Shown: positions 26,710 through 36,847, counted from the stretch's first letter. The stretch is DNA of 64,000 nt from an uncultured Pelagibacteraceae bacterium (GCA_902540275.1 CACBMB010000001.1:1-64000); one strand, 5' to 3'. The notes: generated by a model not told the origin, from the letters alone. Translations and numbers: made by a program.

Positions 26710-28146
26710 ATGCAAGATAAAAAAAATTTTTATATTGATGGAAAATGGGTACCTTCAAAAAGTAAAAAAGAAATTAAAGTAATAAATCCTGCAACAGAAA
26801 AAGAGTGTGCAGTTATTTCTTTGGGCTCTAAAGAGGATATTAATAGTGCAGTCAGTGCTGCAAAAAAAGCTTATAACTCTTGGGCATTTTCTACAAAAGA
26901 TGAAAGAGTAAGTTTATTAGAAAAACTCTATGAAAATTATAAAAAAAGATGGGCTGATATTGCAGAAGCAATTACAACTGAAATGGGAGCACCAAAAGAT
27001 TTTGCAACAAAATTACAGGCTGGAACTGGAGCGGCTCATCTAAAGTCATTTATTAGATATTTAAAAAATTTTGAGTTTGAAAAACCATTAGGAGATCACG
27101 CCCCAAATCAAAGACTTATTTATGAACCAAAAGGAATATGTGCTTTAATTACTCCTTGGAATTGGCCGATGAATCAAGTTTGTTTAAAAGTGATGCCAGC
27201 AATAGCATCTGGATGCACAATGGTTTTAAAGCCATCTGAACTTGCTCCATTATCTTCAATGATTTTAGCAGAATTAATTGATGAAACTGGTTTTCCACAT
27301 GGAGTATTTAATTTGGTCAATGGAGATGGCGCAACTACTGGTGACGCATTAACTAGTCATCCTGATATAAACATGATTTCATTCACTGGTTCAACTCGTG
27401 CAGGAGCACTTATTTCACAAAATGCTGCAAAAGATTTTAAAAGAGTAAGTCTAGAACTTGGTGGCAAAGGTGCAAATATTATCTTTAAAGATGCAGATCC
27501 TGAAGCGATAGAACGAGGTGCCTTAAGATGTTTTAGAAATTCAGGTCAATCTTGTAATGCTCCTACAAGAATGCTTGTTGAAAAATCTATGTATAGTGAG
27601 GCTGTAGAAAGATTAAAAAAATACACTGAAAAATTTGAAGTCGGTGACCCTAAAAAGGAAGGAGAGCACATTGGCCCTGTAATTTCTGAAACTCAGTATA
27701 ATAAAATTCAATCTTTAATTAAAAAAGGTATAGATGAAGGTGCTAAATTAGTTGCTGGTGGACCCGGTAAACCTGAGGGTTTACAAAAAGGTTACTTTGT
27801 TAAACCAACAGTTTTTGCAGATGTAAACAATGATATGGAAATTGCTAGGACAGAAATTTTTGGTCCAGTTTTATCTGTAATGCCATTCGAGACTGAAGAG
27901 GAGGCTATTAAAATTGCAAATGATACACCTTATGGTTTGACGAATTACATTCAAACTCAAGATAAAGAAAAAGTAAAAAGAATTGCAAGAAAATTAAGAT
28001 CCGGAATGGTTGATGTAAATGGAGCTGGTATAGCAGTTGATGCACCATTTGGTGGATTTAAACATTCTGGAATTGGTAGAGAAGCTGGAGAACATGGTCT
28101 TGAAGAATTTCTAGAAGTGAAATCTGTAGGTGGGTGGACAAATTAA
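26710..28146 (+). CDS. NAD(P)-dependent aldehyde dehydrogenase
   Basis: A 478-residue enzyme of the ALDH superfamily with the catalytic Cys at 282 (NSGQSCNAP) and the general-base Glu at 249 (LELGGKGAN). The cofactor loop ITPWNWPMNQ (about 144) and SFTGSTRAG (about 220) are intact. Candidate substrates are aminoaldehydes from polyamine breakdown (gamma-aminobutyraldehyde type), given the agmatinase 20 bp upstream, but betaine aldehyde and succinate semialdehyde enzymes look similar. Its last codons overlap the end of the convergent ArgE-like gene by 4 bp. Confidence 0.85.
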   Translation: MQDKKNFYIDGKWVPSKSKKEIKVINPATEKECAVISLGSKEDINSAVSAAKKAYNSWAFSTKDERVSLLEKLYENYKKRWADIAEAITTEMGAPKDFATKLQAGTGAAHLKSFIRYLKNFEFEKPLGDHAPNQRLIYEPKGICALITPWNWPMNQVCLKVMPAIASGCTMVLKPSELAPLSSMILAELIDETGFPHGVFNLVNGDGATTGDALTSHPDINMISFTGSTRAGALISQNAAKDFKRVSLELGGKGANIIFKDADPEAIERGALRCFRNSGQSCNAPTRMLVEKSMYSEAVERLKKYTEKFEVGDPKKEGEHIGPVISETQYNKIQSLIKKGIDEGAKLVAGGPGKPEGLQKGYFVKPTVFADVNNDMEIARTEIFGPVLSVMPFETEEEAIKIANDTPYGLTNYIQTQDKEKVKRIARKLRSGMVDVNGAGIAVDAPFGGFKHSGIGREAGEHGLEEFLEVKSVGGWTN

Positions 28147-29333
28147 TTTATAGTAGATTTAGATTTTATACCGTTCAAAAAATTCAAACATTTTTTAATT
28201 TCATTCAATTCAATAAACTCATCAACTTTATGTGCTTGTTCGATTGACCCAGGACCACACACAACAGTGCTTATTCCTATTTCTTGAAATAAACCTGCCT
28301 CAGTCCCAAACGAAACTACTTCTCTTGAGTTATCGCCTGTCAAACTTGAAACTAATTCACATGCATCAGATTTTTCTACACGATCAAATCCTATTACCTC
28401 TCCAATAATTTCTTTTCTTATATTAGATTGAGGAAATATTTTTTTCATTTCTGGTAATAGAACTTCATTGGCATATTTATCTATTTGTTGATTTAGAAAG
28501 ACACCATCTTCTTTGACAACTGGTCTTGTCTCCCATTCAACACGACATTTGTCAGCTATTACATTATGAGCTATCCCTCCAAATATACCTCCAACTTGTA
28601 AAGTTGAAAAGGGTGGATCAAAAATAGAGTCTTTAGGAACTCTTTTTTTTAATTCCTCTCTCAGTTCAATTAATTTATTTGCATATCTTGTTGCAAATTC
28701 AACTGCACTTACACCTTTGTGTGGCATTGAACTATGACCTGCTAAGCCTTCAAAATAAGTTGTGTATTCATAACAACCTTTGTGAGCATCAATAATTTTC
28801 ATTTTTGTTGGTTCACCAACTATACAAATTCCCTCTTTAATATTTCTTTTTTTTAATTCCTTGATGAGTATGGGTGCACCCAAACAGGCAGTCTCTTCAT
28901 CAAAAGTAAATGAAAAGTGAATATCTCTATTCAGGTTTATTTGTGAATAAATTGGAGCAAAAGCCAATGCACATGCAATAAACCCTTTCATATCACATGA
29001 CCCTCTACCGTAAAGTTTATCTCCCTTAATAGTTGCTTTAAAGGGGTCAGTGCTCCAACTTTTTGAAACAGGAACTGTATCTGTGTGACCTGATAAAATT
29101 ATTGGTTTTATACCATTTGGCTTCTTTGCTTTAATAGTTGCAAAAAGATTTACTCTTTTTTTTTCATCATCAAATGTTTTAAAAGATGTAGCTCCTAATT
29201 TATGGAGATATTCCTCACAATAATTTATTAGATTGCTATTATCTTCTCCAGAGATAGTTCTAAAACCAATTAAATCAGTTAAAATTTTAATCGAATTATC
29301 GAATAATTTTTCTAAATTAATTTCTGTACTCAT
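28143..29333 (-). CDS. argE: ArgE/DapE-family amidohydrolase (acetylornithine deacetylase-like)
   Basis: A 396-residue M20-family enzyme. Zinc-site motifs are in order: LSGHTDTVPV (near 80), GRGSCDMKGF (near 110), FDEETACLG with the catalytic Glu pair (near 143) and VGEPT (near 172). The dimerisation domain carries GLAGHSSMPHKGVSAV, and the C-terminal His is in EQAHKVDEFI. The ATG at 29333 is used; a TTG at 29339 would add two residues. ArgE removes acetyl from N-acetylornithine. With a DoeA-like hydrolase nearby, removal of acetyl from N-acetyl-diaminobutyrate is an alternative, although the DoeB family is a distinct branch. Confidence 0.78.
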   Translation of the reverse strand: MSTEINLEKLFDNSIKILTDLIGFRTISGEDNSNLINYCEEYLHKLGATSFKTFDDEKKRVNLFATIKAKKPNGIKPIILSGHTDTVPVSKSWSTDPFKATIKGDKLYGRGSCDMKGFIACALAFAPIYSQINLNRDIHFSFTFDEETACLGAPILIKELKKRNIKEGICIVGEPTKMKIIDAHKGCYEYTTYFEGLAGHSSMPHKGVSAVEFATRYANKLIELREELKKRVPKDSIFDPPFSTLQVGGIFGGIAHNVIADKCRVEWETRPVVKEDGVFLNQQIDKYANEVLLPEMKKIFPQSNIRKEIIGEVIGFDRVEKSDACELVSSLTGDNSREVVSFGTEAGLFQEIGISTVVCGPGSIEQAHKVDEFIELNEIKKCLNFLNGIKSKSTIN

Positions 29334-29362
29334 CTTCAATAACTAATATATATACTGATTTT

Positions 29363-29704
29363 ATGAAAGAACAAATAACATATGATATTTTTGATAAAGT
29401 TGATATTCGAGTAGGAACAGTGATTTCAGTAAAAAAAAATGAAAAAGCTAGGAAACCATCTTTAGTTGTTGAAGTAGATTTTGGAAAAGAGATTGGAATA
29501 AAACAATCATCTGCTCAAATCACTCATTATTATAATGAAGATAATTTGAAAGGAAAACAGGTCATTGGAGTATGTAACTTTCCAGAAAAAAATATAGCTG
29601 GTGTAGTTTCTCAAGTTTTAATTTTAGGCTCTATCGATAAAGAAGGTAAAGTAATTTTAGTTCATCCTTCTCAGAAATCTGAAAATGGTTTGCCAGTAGC
29701 TTAA
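29363..29704 (+). CDS. csaA: tRNA-binding-domain chaperone CsaA
   Basis: A 113-residue protein that is a single tRNA-binding EMAP/OB-fold domain: FDKVDIRVGTVISV, RKPSLVVEVDFG, IKQSSAQITHYY, KQVIGVCNFPEK. CsaA has chaperone activity linked to protein export in Bacillus; its bacterial role elsewhere is not clear. Followed 2 bp later by the LysE-family gene. Confidence 0.88.
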   Translation: MKEQITYDIFDKVDIRVGTVISVKKNEKARKPSLVVEVDFGKEIGIKQSSAQITHYYNEDNLKGKQVIGVCNFPEKNIAGVVSQVLILGSIDKEGKVILVHPSQKSENGLPVA

Positions 29705-29706
29705 AT

Positions 29707-30297
29707 ATGCATCCTGAAATTTTATCCATTTCACTATTTTGGTTTGTTACAGCATATACTCCTGGTCCAAATAATGTGGTAGCATCTTATTCTGGTTTTA
29801 ATTTTGGAGTTATAAAAACTATTCCACATATTCTTGGTGTAACTTTAGGTTTTACTTCATTAGTTCTCTTTTTAACTATTGGCTTAATCAATGTATTTAA
29901 ATTATTTCCAATTATACAAATTGTAATTAAATATCTTGGAACATTGTTTCTAATTTATTTAGCATATAAAATTGCATTTTCGAAAGGATCAAATGACACA
30001 AAAAAAGAAAATCCGGTAAAGTTTATAGAAACTTTTCTTTTTCAATATCTTAATCCTAAAGGAGTAACGGTAGCTATAATTGTTGTATCAACTTATGTAG
30101 AGCTTGGGGCAAATTATCTTAGTTACGCGACTCAAGTTGTCTTTCTTGCATTCTTGTTTTCAGTTACAAGTATAACATTATGGACTTTTATTGGAAAATT
30201 TTTGAGGAAATTTGCGACAAATGATAAATTTATTAAATACTTTAATTATGCTATGTCAGGGCTTCTTCTTTTGAGCATAATTACATTTTATATATAA
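29707..30297 (+). CDS. LysE/RhtB-family exporter
   Basis: 196 residues, six predicted helices, and the family N-terminus with the TPGPNN motif (near 19-24, AYTPGPNNVVASY). Members export amino acids such as lysine, threonine or homoserine. The particular cargo cannot be read from sequence. It lies between csaA and the aconitase gene with gaps of 2 and 3 bp, so all three share a transcript. Confidence 0.85.
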   Translation: MHPEILSISLFWFVTAYTPGPNNVVASYSGFNFGVIKTIPHILGVTLGFTSLVLFLTIGLINVFKLFPIIQIVIKYLGTLFLIYLAYKIAFSKGSNDTKKENPVKFIETFLFQYLNPKGVTVAIIVVSTYVELGANYLSYATQVVFLAFLFSVTSITLWTFIGKFLRKFATNDKFIKYFNYAMSGLLLLSIITFYI

Positions 30298-30300
30298 ACT

Positions 30301-32970
30301 ATGAAACCAGGCACAAAGAACTCTTATAATTCTCTCTCAGAGATTAATATAGATGGTAAAAAATTCAAATTTTACTCATTAAAAGAAGCAGAAAATAATG
30401 GTTTAGAAGGTATCTCAAAATTACCAAAATCATTAAAAGTACTGTTAGAAAATCTTTTAAGATATGAGGATGATATTTCTGTTACAAAAAATCAAATAGA
30501 AGCAGTAAAACACTGGTTGAATGAAAAAAAATCAAAAACTGAAATAGCTTATCGGCCAGCAAGAGTTTTGCTTCAAGACTACACTGGTATTCCAGCAGTT
30601 GCTGATTTAGCTGCTATGAGAGAGGCAGTAAAAGAAAAAAATAAAGATCCAAAAAAAATCAACCCACTTTCATCTGTTGATCTTGTTATAGATCATTCAG
30701 TTCAGGTTGATCAATCAGCAAAATCAGACTCATTTGATAAAAATGTTGAAATTGAGTTTGAAAGAAATGGAGAAAGATATTCATTTTTAAAATGGGGACA
30801 AAATGCTTTTGATAATTTTAGGATTGTTCCACCAGGAACAGGAATTTGTCATCAAGTAAATCTAGAATATTTATCTAAAGTAGTTTGGAATGAAAAATTT
30901 AAAGGCGACGACTACCTTTTTCCAGATACGTTAGTAGGCACAGATAGTCATACAACAATGGTTAATGGACTATCAGTTCTTGGATGGGGTGTAGGTGGTA
31001 TAGAAGCAGAAGCTGGTATGTTAGGCCAACCAATATCAATGCTAATTCCAGAGGTCATTGGGTTTGAAATGAAAAATAAGATGCCTGAGGGGACTACTGC
31101 AACTGATTTAGTTTTAACAGTTGTTAAAATGCTAAGGGACAAAGGTGTTGTTGGAAAATTTGTGGAATTTTATGGAGATGGTTTAAAAAATTTAACGTTG
31201 GCTGATCGTGCCACTATTGCAAATATGGCACCTGAATATGGGGCGACTTGTGGTTTTTTTCCAATAGATGAGGAAACACTTAAGTATTTAAAATTCTCAG
31301 GCAGAAGTCTTAATAATGTGAAAATAGTTGAAGAGTATGCAAAAGAACAAGGGTTATGGGCAAGTGAAGAAATTGAATTTTCAGATACCTTGAAGTTAGA
31401 TATGTCTACAATAGTCCCAACTATTTCTGGGCCTAAGAGACCTCAAGATAAAGTTTTACTAACTGAGGCAGCACAAAGTTATAAAAAAAGTTTTATGGAA
31501 ACCACAAAAAGAAAAGATTTTATTTCATCAAAAGTTCAAGGCACTGATTTTGATATCAAAGATGGTTCAATTTTAATTGCAGCAATAACTTCATGTACCA
31601 ATACATCTAATCCAAATGTATTAATTGGTGCAGGATTATTAGCAAAAAAGGCAGTTGAGAATGGTCTTGAAGTAAAACCTTGGGTAAAAACTTCATTAGC
31701 ACCAGGATCTCAAGTTGTAACAGATTATTTGGCAAAAGCTGGTTTAGATATATATTTAGACAAGTTGGGTTTTAATCTTGTAGGTTATGGGTGCACAACA
31801 TGTATTGGTAATTCTGGTCCATTAGATGAAAATATAGTAGATGCAATTCAAAAAAAAAATATTTATGCAGTATCTGTTTTATCTGGTAATAGGAATTTTG
31901 AGGGAAGAATTTCACCACATATAAAAGCAAATTATCTAGCATCTCCACCATTGGTTATTGCTTATGCGTTGGCAGGTAAAATGGATTTTGATTTATATAA
32001 AGATTCATTAGGAAAAAACAATCAAGGTAAAGAAATTTATATGAAAGATATTTGGCCAAGCAACAAAGAGATCGAGGAAACTTTAAAAAATTCGTTAAGT
32101 GCTGATATGTTTATCAAAAGATATTCGAATGTTTCAGAGGGACCAAAACAATGGCAAAATATCAAAACAGAAAAGAGCAGTATTTATAATTGGGAAGAAA
32201 ATTCTACATATGTAAAAAAACCACCATTTTTTGAAAATTTAACAGATGAACCAGAGGGATTTTCTGAAATTAAAAATGCAAGACCTTTGTTAATTTTAGG
32301 TGATATGATTACAACAGATCATATATCACCAGCAGGAAGTATTCAAAAAGAAAGTCCAACTGGAGAATATTTTATGAAACATCAGATTTTACCAAAAGAT
32401 TATAATTCTTATGGATCAAGAAGAGGAAATCATGAGGTAATGATGAGAGGTACTTTTGCTAATATAAGGATAAGAAATGAAATGGCACCAGGAACAGAAG
32501 GTGGGTTTACAACACTATATCCTGATGAAAAAGTGATGTCAGTTTACGATGCAGTAGTAGAATATAAGAAAAGAAAAATCGATTTAGTTGTGATTGGTGG
32601 CAAAGAATATGGAACTGGCTCTTCAAGAGATTGGGCTGCCAAAGGAACAAAACTGTTAGGTGTTAAAGCAGTAATTGCTGAAAGCTTTGAAAGAATACAT
32701 AGGTCAAATTTAGTAGGTATGGGAGTTCTACCCCTTCAGTTTACAAATAATGTAAATAGAAAAAATTTAAATTTAAAGGGATCAGAATTAATTAGTGTTA
32801 TTGATTTAGAAAAAGGACTTAATCCCTCTGATAAAGTAAATTTAGAAATAAAATACGCATCAGGTGAAATTAAAAGAATTGAAACATTGTGTAGGATAGA
32901 TACTAAAAATGAATTAGAATATTACAAAAATGGAGGCATCCTTCAATATGTCCTTCGAAATATGATTTAA
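30301..32970 (+). CDS. acnA: Aconitate hydratase A
   Basis: An 889-residue aconitase of normal AcnA length, converting citrate to isocitrate in the TCA cycle. The three cluster cysteines are in SCTNTSNPNV (near 431) and GYGCTTCIGNSG (near 497 and 500). Other landmarks are DLVIDHSVQVD, GTDSHTTMVNGLSVLGWGVGGIEAEA and, in the swivel domain, KEYGTGSSRDWAAKG. Start at the ATG 3 bp after the LysE gene. Followed 3 bp later by the YfgM-like gene. Confidence 0.95.
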   Translation: MKPGTKNSYNSLSEINIDGKKFKFYSLKEAENNGLEGISKLPKSLKVLLENLLRYEDDISVTKNQIEAVKHWLNEKKSKTEIAYRPARVLLQDYTGIPAVADLAAMREAVKEKNKDPKKINPLSSVDLVIDHSVQVDQSAKSDSFDKNVEIEFERNGERYSFLKWGQNAFDNFRIVPPGTGICHQVNLEYLSKVVWNEKFKGDDYLFPDTLVGTDSHTTMVNGLSVLGWGVGGIEAEAGMLGQPISMLIPEVIGFEMKNKMPEGTTATDLVLTVVKMLRDKGVVGKFVEFYGDGLKNLTLADRATIANMAPEYGATCGFFPIDEETLKYLKFSGRSLNNVKIVEEYAKEQGLWASEEIEFSDTLKLDMSTIVPTISGPKRPQDKVLLTEAAQSYKKSFMETTKRKDFISSKVQGTDFDIKDGSILIAAITSCTNTSNPNVLIGAGLLAKKAVENGLEVKPWVKTSLAPGSQVVTDYLAKAGLDIYLDKLGFNLVGYGCTTCIGNSGPLDENIVDAIQKKNIYAVSVLSGNRNFEGRISPHIKANYLASPPLVIAYALAGKMDFDLYKDSLGKNNQGKEIYMKDIWPSNKEIEETLKNSLSADMFIKRYSNVSEGPKQWQNIKTEKSSIYNWEENSTYVKKPPFFENLTDEPEGFSEIKNARPLLILGDMITTDHISPAGSIQKESPTGEYFMKHQILPKDYNSYGSRRGNHEVMMRGTFANIRIRNEMAPGTEGGFTTLYPDEKVMSVYDAVVEYKKRKIDLVVIGGKEYGTGSSRDWAAKGTKLLGVKAVIAESFERIHRSNLVGMGVLPLQFTNNVNRKNLNLKGSELISVIDLEKGLNPSDKVNLEIKYASGEIKRIETLCRIDTKNELEYYKNGGILQYVLRNMI

Positions 32971-32973
32971 AAT

Positions 32974-33618
32974 ATGGATGAAGATATAGAAATTATCAAC
33001 ACAAATACTCGTAGCGAAAAGATTAAAAATTTTTTAATTGATAACAAAAAAAAACTTTTAAGTATTATAGTTATTATTATTTTATCTTTATTAATATTTT
33101 TTGGGTACTCTGAATTTAAAAAAAATCAAAAAATAAAATTATCAAATTTGTATAATTCAATAATTATAGAATATGATGATACCAAAAAAATAAAATCAGC
33201 TGAAAATTTAATTGAAATAATTAATAAAAAAGATCCAACTTATTCACTTTTATCTTTATATTTTATAATAGATAACAATTTAATAAGTGACAAAAATCAG
33301 ATAAATACCTTGTTTGATATATTAATAAAAGAAACTTCTTTAGATAAAGAGATTAAAAATTTAGTTATTTATAAAAAGGGATTGTTTAACGCTGATGAAA
33401 TCAGTGAAAATGAATTATTAAGTATTCTGAATCCCTTAATAAAATCAGAAAGTATTTGGAAATCTCATGCTTTATATCTACTTGCTGAATTTTTTTATTC
33501 AAAAAATGAAAAACAAAAATCTAAAGATTTTTTTAATCAAATTTTAAACTTAAAAAATTCAAATCCAGACATTTTAAAAGAAGCTCAAAAAAGATTAAAT
33601 AGAGATTTAAGTGATTAA
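32974..33618 (+). CDS. YfgM-like single-pass membrane protein
   Basis: 214 residues: a short cytoplasmic N-terminus, one membrane helix (about 23-42) and a helical periplasmic part with TPR-like spacing, rich in Lys, Asn and Ile. YfgM in enterobacteria is an ancillary SecYEG/PpiD-linked chaperone encoded just before bamB. Here the next gene is a BamB-like propeller that overlaps it by 8 bp, which supports the assignment more than sequence similarity does. Confidence 0.65.
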   Translation: MDEDIEIINTNTRSEKIKNFLIDNKKKLLSIIVIIILSLLIFFGYSEFKKNQKIKLSNLYNSIIIEYDDTKKIKSAENLIEIINKKDPTYSLLSLYFIIDNNLISDKNQINTLFDILIKETSLDKEIKNLVIYKKGLFNADEISENELLSILNPLIKSESIWKSHALYLLAEFFYSKNEKQKSKDFFNQILNLKNSNPDILKEAQKRLNRDLSD

Positions 33619-34909
33619 GATTTCAGGAATAATATTTATTTTATTTTTATTTTTATCGTGTTCATTTCATAATAGTGGTTTTTGGACAAAGCAAGAGAAT
33701 CTAGATAAAGAAAAAAATGAATTTAAAAATGTACTATTAAAAAAAAAAATAGTCACTCAAGAGTTTAATAAAAATTTTAATTTTTCAATTGATAAATTAG
33801 ACATCAAATTCAATTCTTTGTCTGATTTAAATAATAATGATGGTTATTTATCTTTTAATAATAATTTAGAAAAAATAACAAAATATAATTTTTCTAAAAT
33901 TAAGAATTATTCACTTTTTGATCCAAATTTAATATTTTATAATGAAAATGTAATTTTTTTTGATGACAAAGGAACAATTCTTAATTTTGATAAGAACTCA
34001 AAATTAGTTTGGAAATTAAATGATTACAATAAAGAAGATAAAAAATCAGGACCATTAATAACTTTTGCCAATTCAAAAAATATATTAATTGCAGCTGATA
34101 ATCTTGCTAAAACTTATGCTATAAATATTAATAATGGTAAAATTTTATGGTCAAAAAAAAATAAAACTTCCTTTAATTCTGAAATTAAGATTTATGATAA
34201 GAATTTTTTTGTAGTAGATACAAGTAATAATTTACATAGTTTTTCAACACAAACTGGAAAAAAAAATTGGTCTTATATTACTGAAAAGTCATTTGTTAAT
34301 TCTTTTAAAAAACTCTCTATAGTTATTAAAAAAGATATCATAATCTTTAATAACTCCCTTGGGGATATTACTGCTCTCGATTTAAATAATGGAAGTTTAT
34401 TATGGCAAATATCAACTCAAAACTCAGAAATATTTGAGGAAATAATGAATCTTAAAACATCTGAATTAGTTGAAAATGAGAGTTCTGTGTATTTTTCAAA
34501 TAATAAGAATCAATTTTTTTCCGTTGATATAACTTCTGGTGCAATTAATTGGATTCAAAATATCAACTCGGAAGTTAAACCTGCCATTGTTGGAGATTTG
34601 ATATTTACTATTTCAAATGATGGTTATCTTTTTGTAATTAATAAAATAAATGGGAATATTTTGAGAATAACAGATGCTATCAACAAAATTAAATCAAATA
34701 AAAAAGATGGTGTTTACCCAACAGGATTTATTTTGAATTCAAAAAATGTTTATGTTTCTACAGATAATGGAAGATTAATTGTAATAAAAATTGAAACAGG
34801 TAAAATTGATAAAATTCTCAAAATAGATAATAGTAAAGTTTCAAGAGCATTTGTTAATAATCAAGTAATGTATTTAATTAAAGATAATTCAATTGTAAAA
34901 TTAAATTAA
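33611..34909 (+). CDS. bamB: BamB-like PQQ-type beta-propeller lipoprotein
   Basis: 432 residues starting with GTG at 33611, inside the end of the preceding gene. The signal ends in a lipobox (LFLSC, Cys near 17). The rest contains repeats with the propeller W-motif (NGKILWSKKN, TGKKNWSYIT, NGSLLWQIST, SGAINWIQNI), about seven to eight blades. BamB is the outer-membrane assembly lipoprotein that helps BamA insert barrel proteins, several of which are encoded at 2242-8046. Confidence 0.78.
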   Translation: MIKISGIIFILFLFLSCSFHNSGFWTKQENLDKEKNEFKNVLLKKKIVTQEFNKNFNFSIDKLDIKFNSLSDLNNNDGYLSFNNNLEKITKYNFSKIKNYSLFDPNLIFYNENVIFFDDKGTILNFDKNSKLVWKLNDYNKEDKKSGPLITFANSKNILIAADNLAKTYAININNGKILWSKKNKTSFNSEIKIYDKNFFVVDTSNNLHSFSTQTGKKNWSYITEKSFVNSFKKLSIVIKKDIIIFNNSLGDITALDLNNGSLLWQISTQNSEIFEEIMNLKTSELVENESSVYFSNNKNQFFSVDITSGAINWIQNINSEVKPAIVGDLIFTISNDGYLFVINKINGNILRITDAINKIKSNKKDGVYPTGFILNSKNVYVSTDNGRLIVIKIETGKIDKILKIDNSKVSRAFVNNQVMYLIKDNSIVKLN

Positions 34910-34910
34910 A

Positions 34911-35342
34911 ATGTTTTTAAAATTTTTAGAATTTTTAGGCAGGAAAAAAGTTGTTTTAGATAGAGGCCCTTCGCATCCTAAATTTAATGAAGCAAAACCA
35001 TGGATGAACAGATATTATGTTCTTTTTAGATATAGACCTAAATGGTTTCCATTTAATATATTGATACATGAAATGTTAGCTGATGATCATGGCGAAGGTG
35101 TACATAATCATACATTTCCTTACATCACCATAATTCTAAGACACGGATATTGGGAAACATTGAGCACTGGAAAATTTTGGCGACCTCCTGGATATATAGG
35201 TTTTAGATCTGCAAATAACTTACATCGAGTAGATTTAAAACCCGGAACCAAACCTTTAACATTGTTTTTATCTGGTCCATTTGGTTTAAGAAAAGGACCG
35301 AGGTCTGAATATGGAATTGATTTTAAAAGTAAAAAAAATTAA
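34911..35342 (+). CDS. Small cupin-like protein of unknown function
   Basis: 143 residues without signal peptide. HGEGVHNHTFPYITIILRHGYWE (split here as an H-x4-H-N-H core near 64-71) and a later LHRVDL resemble the two metal-binding motifs of a cupin barrel. It probably binds a metal, but the substrate is unknown and I recognise no specific family. It starts 1 bp after the BamB gene and its stop shares a base with the ZapE start, so it is translationally coupled to zapE. Confidence 0.55.
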   Translation: MFLKFLEFLGRKKVVLDRGPSHPKFNEAKPWMNRYYVLFRYRPKWFPFNILIHEMLADDHGEGVHNHTFPYITIILRHGYWETLSTGKFWRPPGYIGFRSANNLHRVDLKPGTKPLTLFLSGPFGLRKGPRSEYGIDFKSKKN

Positions 35343-36397
35343 TGGCTATTAATTTTGAGAAAAAATTTATATCTCATTGTAATATAAAAAATTTAGAATT
35401 AAATCCAAATCAGATTTTTTTAGTTAAATACCTTGAAAACTATTACAAAGAAAATTTTAAGAATTTCTTTTTAAATTTTTTTTCAAAAAAAAATTCTAAA
35501 AAAGGTTTTTACCTCTATGGAGATGTTGGAGTTGGAAAAACTATGATTTTGGATTTTTTTTTTAATTTAGTTGATAAAAAAAAACATCGTCTTCATTTTA
35601 ATGAATTTATGTTAAATTTTCATGATTTTGTGCATAAAAATAAAGATAAAAATAATGAAGAGAATCTAATTAGTTTTTTTGTTAAAGATTTAAAATCTAA
35701 ATTTTCTTTAATTTTTTTAGATGAATTTCAAGTTACAAATATTGTAGATGCTATGATATTAGGAAAATTATTCCAGGAAATATTTAGTCAAAATATAAAA
35801 GTTATTGTGACCTCTAATACAAAAATATCAGACCTTTACAAAGAAGGACTTCAAAGAGATCAATTTAAACCCTTTATTCAAATAATGCAGGAAAAATCGA
35901 TAGAACATGAGCTTATAATTGAAGATGATTATAGAAAAAATAAAGATAATCAAAAACAAAGATATTTTTATCCTTTAAATCAAGAAACTAATTTTAAGAT
36001 AAATAAGTTTTTTAGAATAATCACCAAAAATAAAAGACTATCAACTAAGATTTTAAATATAAAAGGAAGAAATTTTGAGATTAAAAATTTTTATGAAGGA
36101 ATTTCAAGATTTAACTTTGATGAATTATGTGATCAAAATTTAGGAGCTGAAGATTATTTAAAAATTGCTGAAAAATCTAATTTTATAATAATTGAAAACA
36201 TACCAAAATTTAATGATATCAACTCAAATCAACAACAAAGATTCATCACACTTGTTGACGTGATATACGATAAAAATCTTACTGTTGCGGTAACAGCTGA
36301 ACAAAGTTTAGAAAAATTAACTAGTTCTAAGTCATTAGAAAAACCATTCAAGCGTACAATTAGTCGTTTATTTGAGTTAACATCAAAAGATTTTTAA
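35342..36397 (+). CDS. zapE: Cell-division ATPase ZapE (AFG1 family)
   Basis: A 351-residue AAA+ ATPase. Walker A is YGDVGVGKTM (near 60-69), Walker B is LIFLDEFQVTN (near 122-132), followed by the VTSNTKISDLYKEGLQRDQFKPFI segment typical of AFG1/ZapE. ZapE regulates the Z ring in gammaproteobacteria; in mitochondria AFG1 acts in protein quality control. The start overlaps the stop of the cupin-like gene. Confidence 0.85.
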   Translation: MAINFEKKFISHCNIKNLELNPNQIFLVKYLENYYKENFKNFFLNFFSKKNSKKGFYLYGDVGVGKTMILDFFFNLVDKKKHRLHFNEFMLNFHDFVHKNKDKNNEENLISFFVKDLKSKFSLIFLDEFQVTNIVDAMILGKLFQEIFSQNIKVIVTSNTKISDLYKEGLQRDQFKPFIQIMQEKSIEHELIIEDDYRKNKDNQKQRYFYPLNQETNFKINKFFRIITKNKRLSTKILNIKGRNFEIKNFYEGISRFNFDELCDQNLGAEDYLKIAEKSNFIIIENIPKFNDINSNQQQRFITLVDVIYDKNLTVAVTAEQSLEKLTSSKSLEKPFKRTISRLFELTSKDF

Positions 36398-36399
36398 GT

Positions 36400-36819
36400 A
36401 TGAAACAAGAATTTTACAATTTACAAATAGAAACCAATGGTCAACGATTATATGAATTTACAACTCAAACAACTGAATGGATAAAAAAGAATAAGTTTAA
36501 AAATGGCATAATTAATCTTAGTATTCAACATACGAGTGCATCTTTAATTGTACAAGAAAATGCAGATCCAGATGTTCAAACTGATTTAGTAAATTATTTT
36601 AACAATCTAGCACCAATGAATAACAAATTGTATGTCCATACTACTGAAGGAAAAGATGATATGCCTGCTCATATAAAATCAGCATTAACAAATAATCAAA
36701 TTTCTTTAAGTATTAAAGATAAAGAATTATTACTTGGAACATGGCAGGGAATTTATTTGTTTGAACATCGTATTGAAAAACAAAAAAGAAAAATTATTCA
36801 TCATTTTATTGGAGAATAA
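36400..36819 (+). CDS. YjbQ / UPF0047 family protein
   Basis: 139 residues with the family signature: NLSIQHTSASLIVQENADP (near 46-64), DLVNYFNNLAP, TTEGKDDMPAHIKSAL (near 85-100) and LGTWQGIYLFEHR near the C-terminus. The His and acidic residues form a metal site. Some members show weak thiamine-phosphate synthase activity, and the physiological role is not settled. Last gene of the csaA-to-yjbQ run. Confidence 0.88.
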   Translation: MKQEFYNLQIETNGQRLYEFTTQTTEWIKKNKFKNGIINLSIQHTSASLIVQENADPDVQTDLVNYFNNLAPMNNKLYVHTTEGKDDMPAHIKSALTNNQISLSIKDKELLLGTWQGIYLFEHRIEKQKRKIIHHFIGE

Positions 36820-36847
36820 TAAAAAATATAATTCTTGTGAAAAAAGA

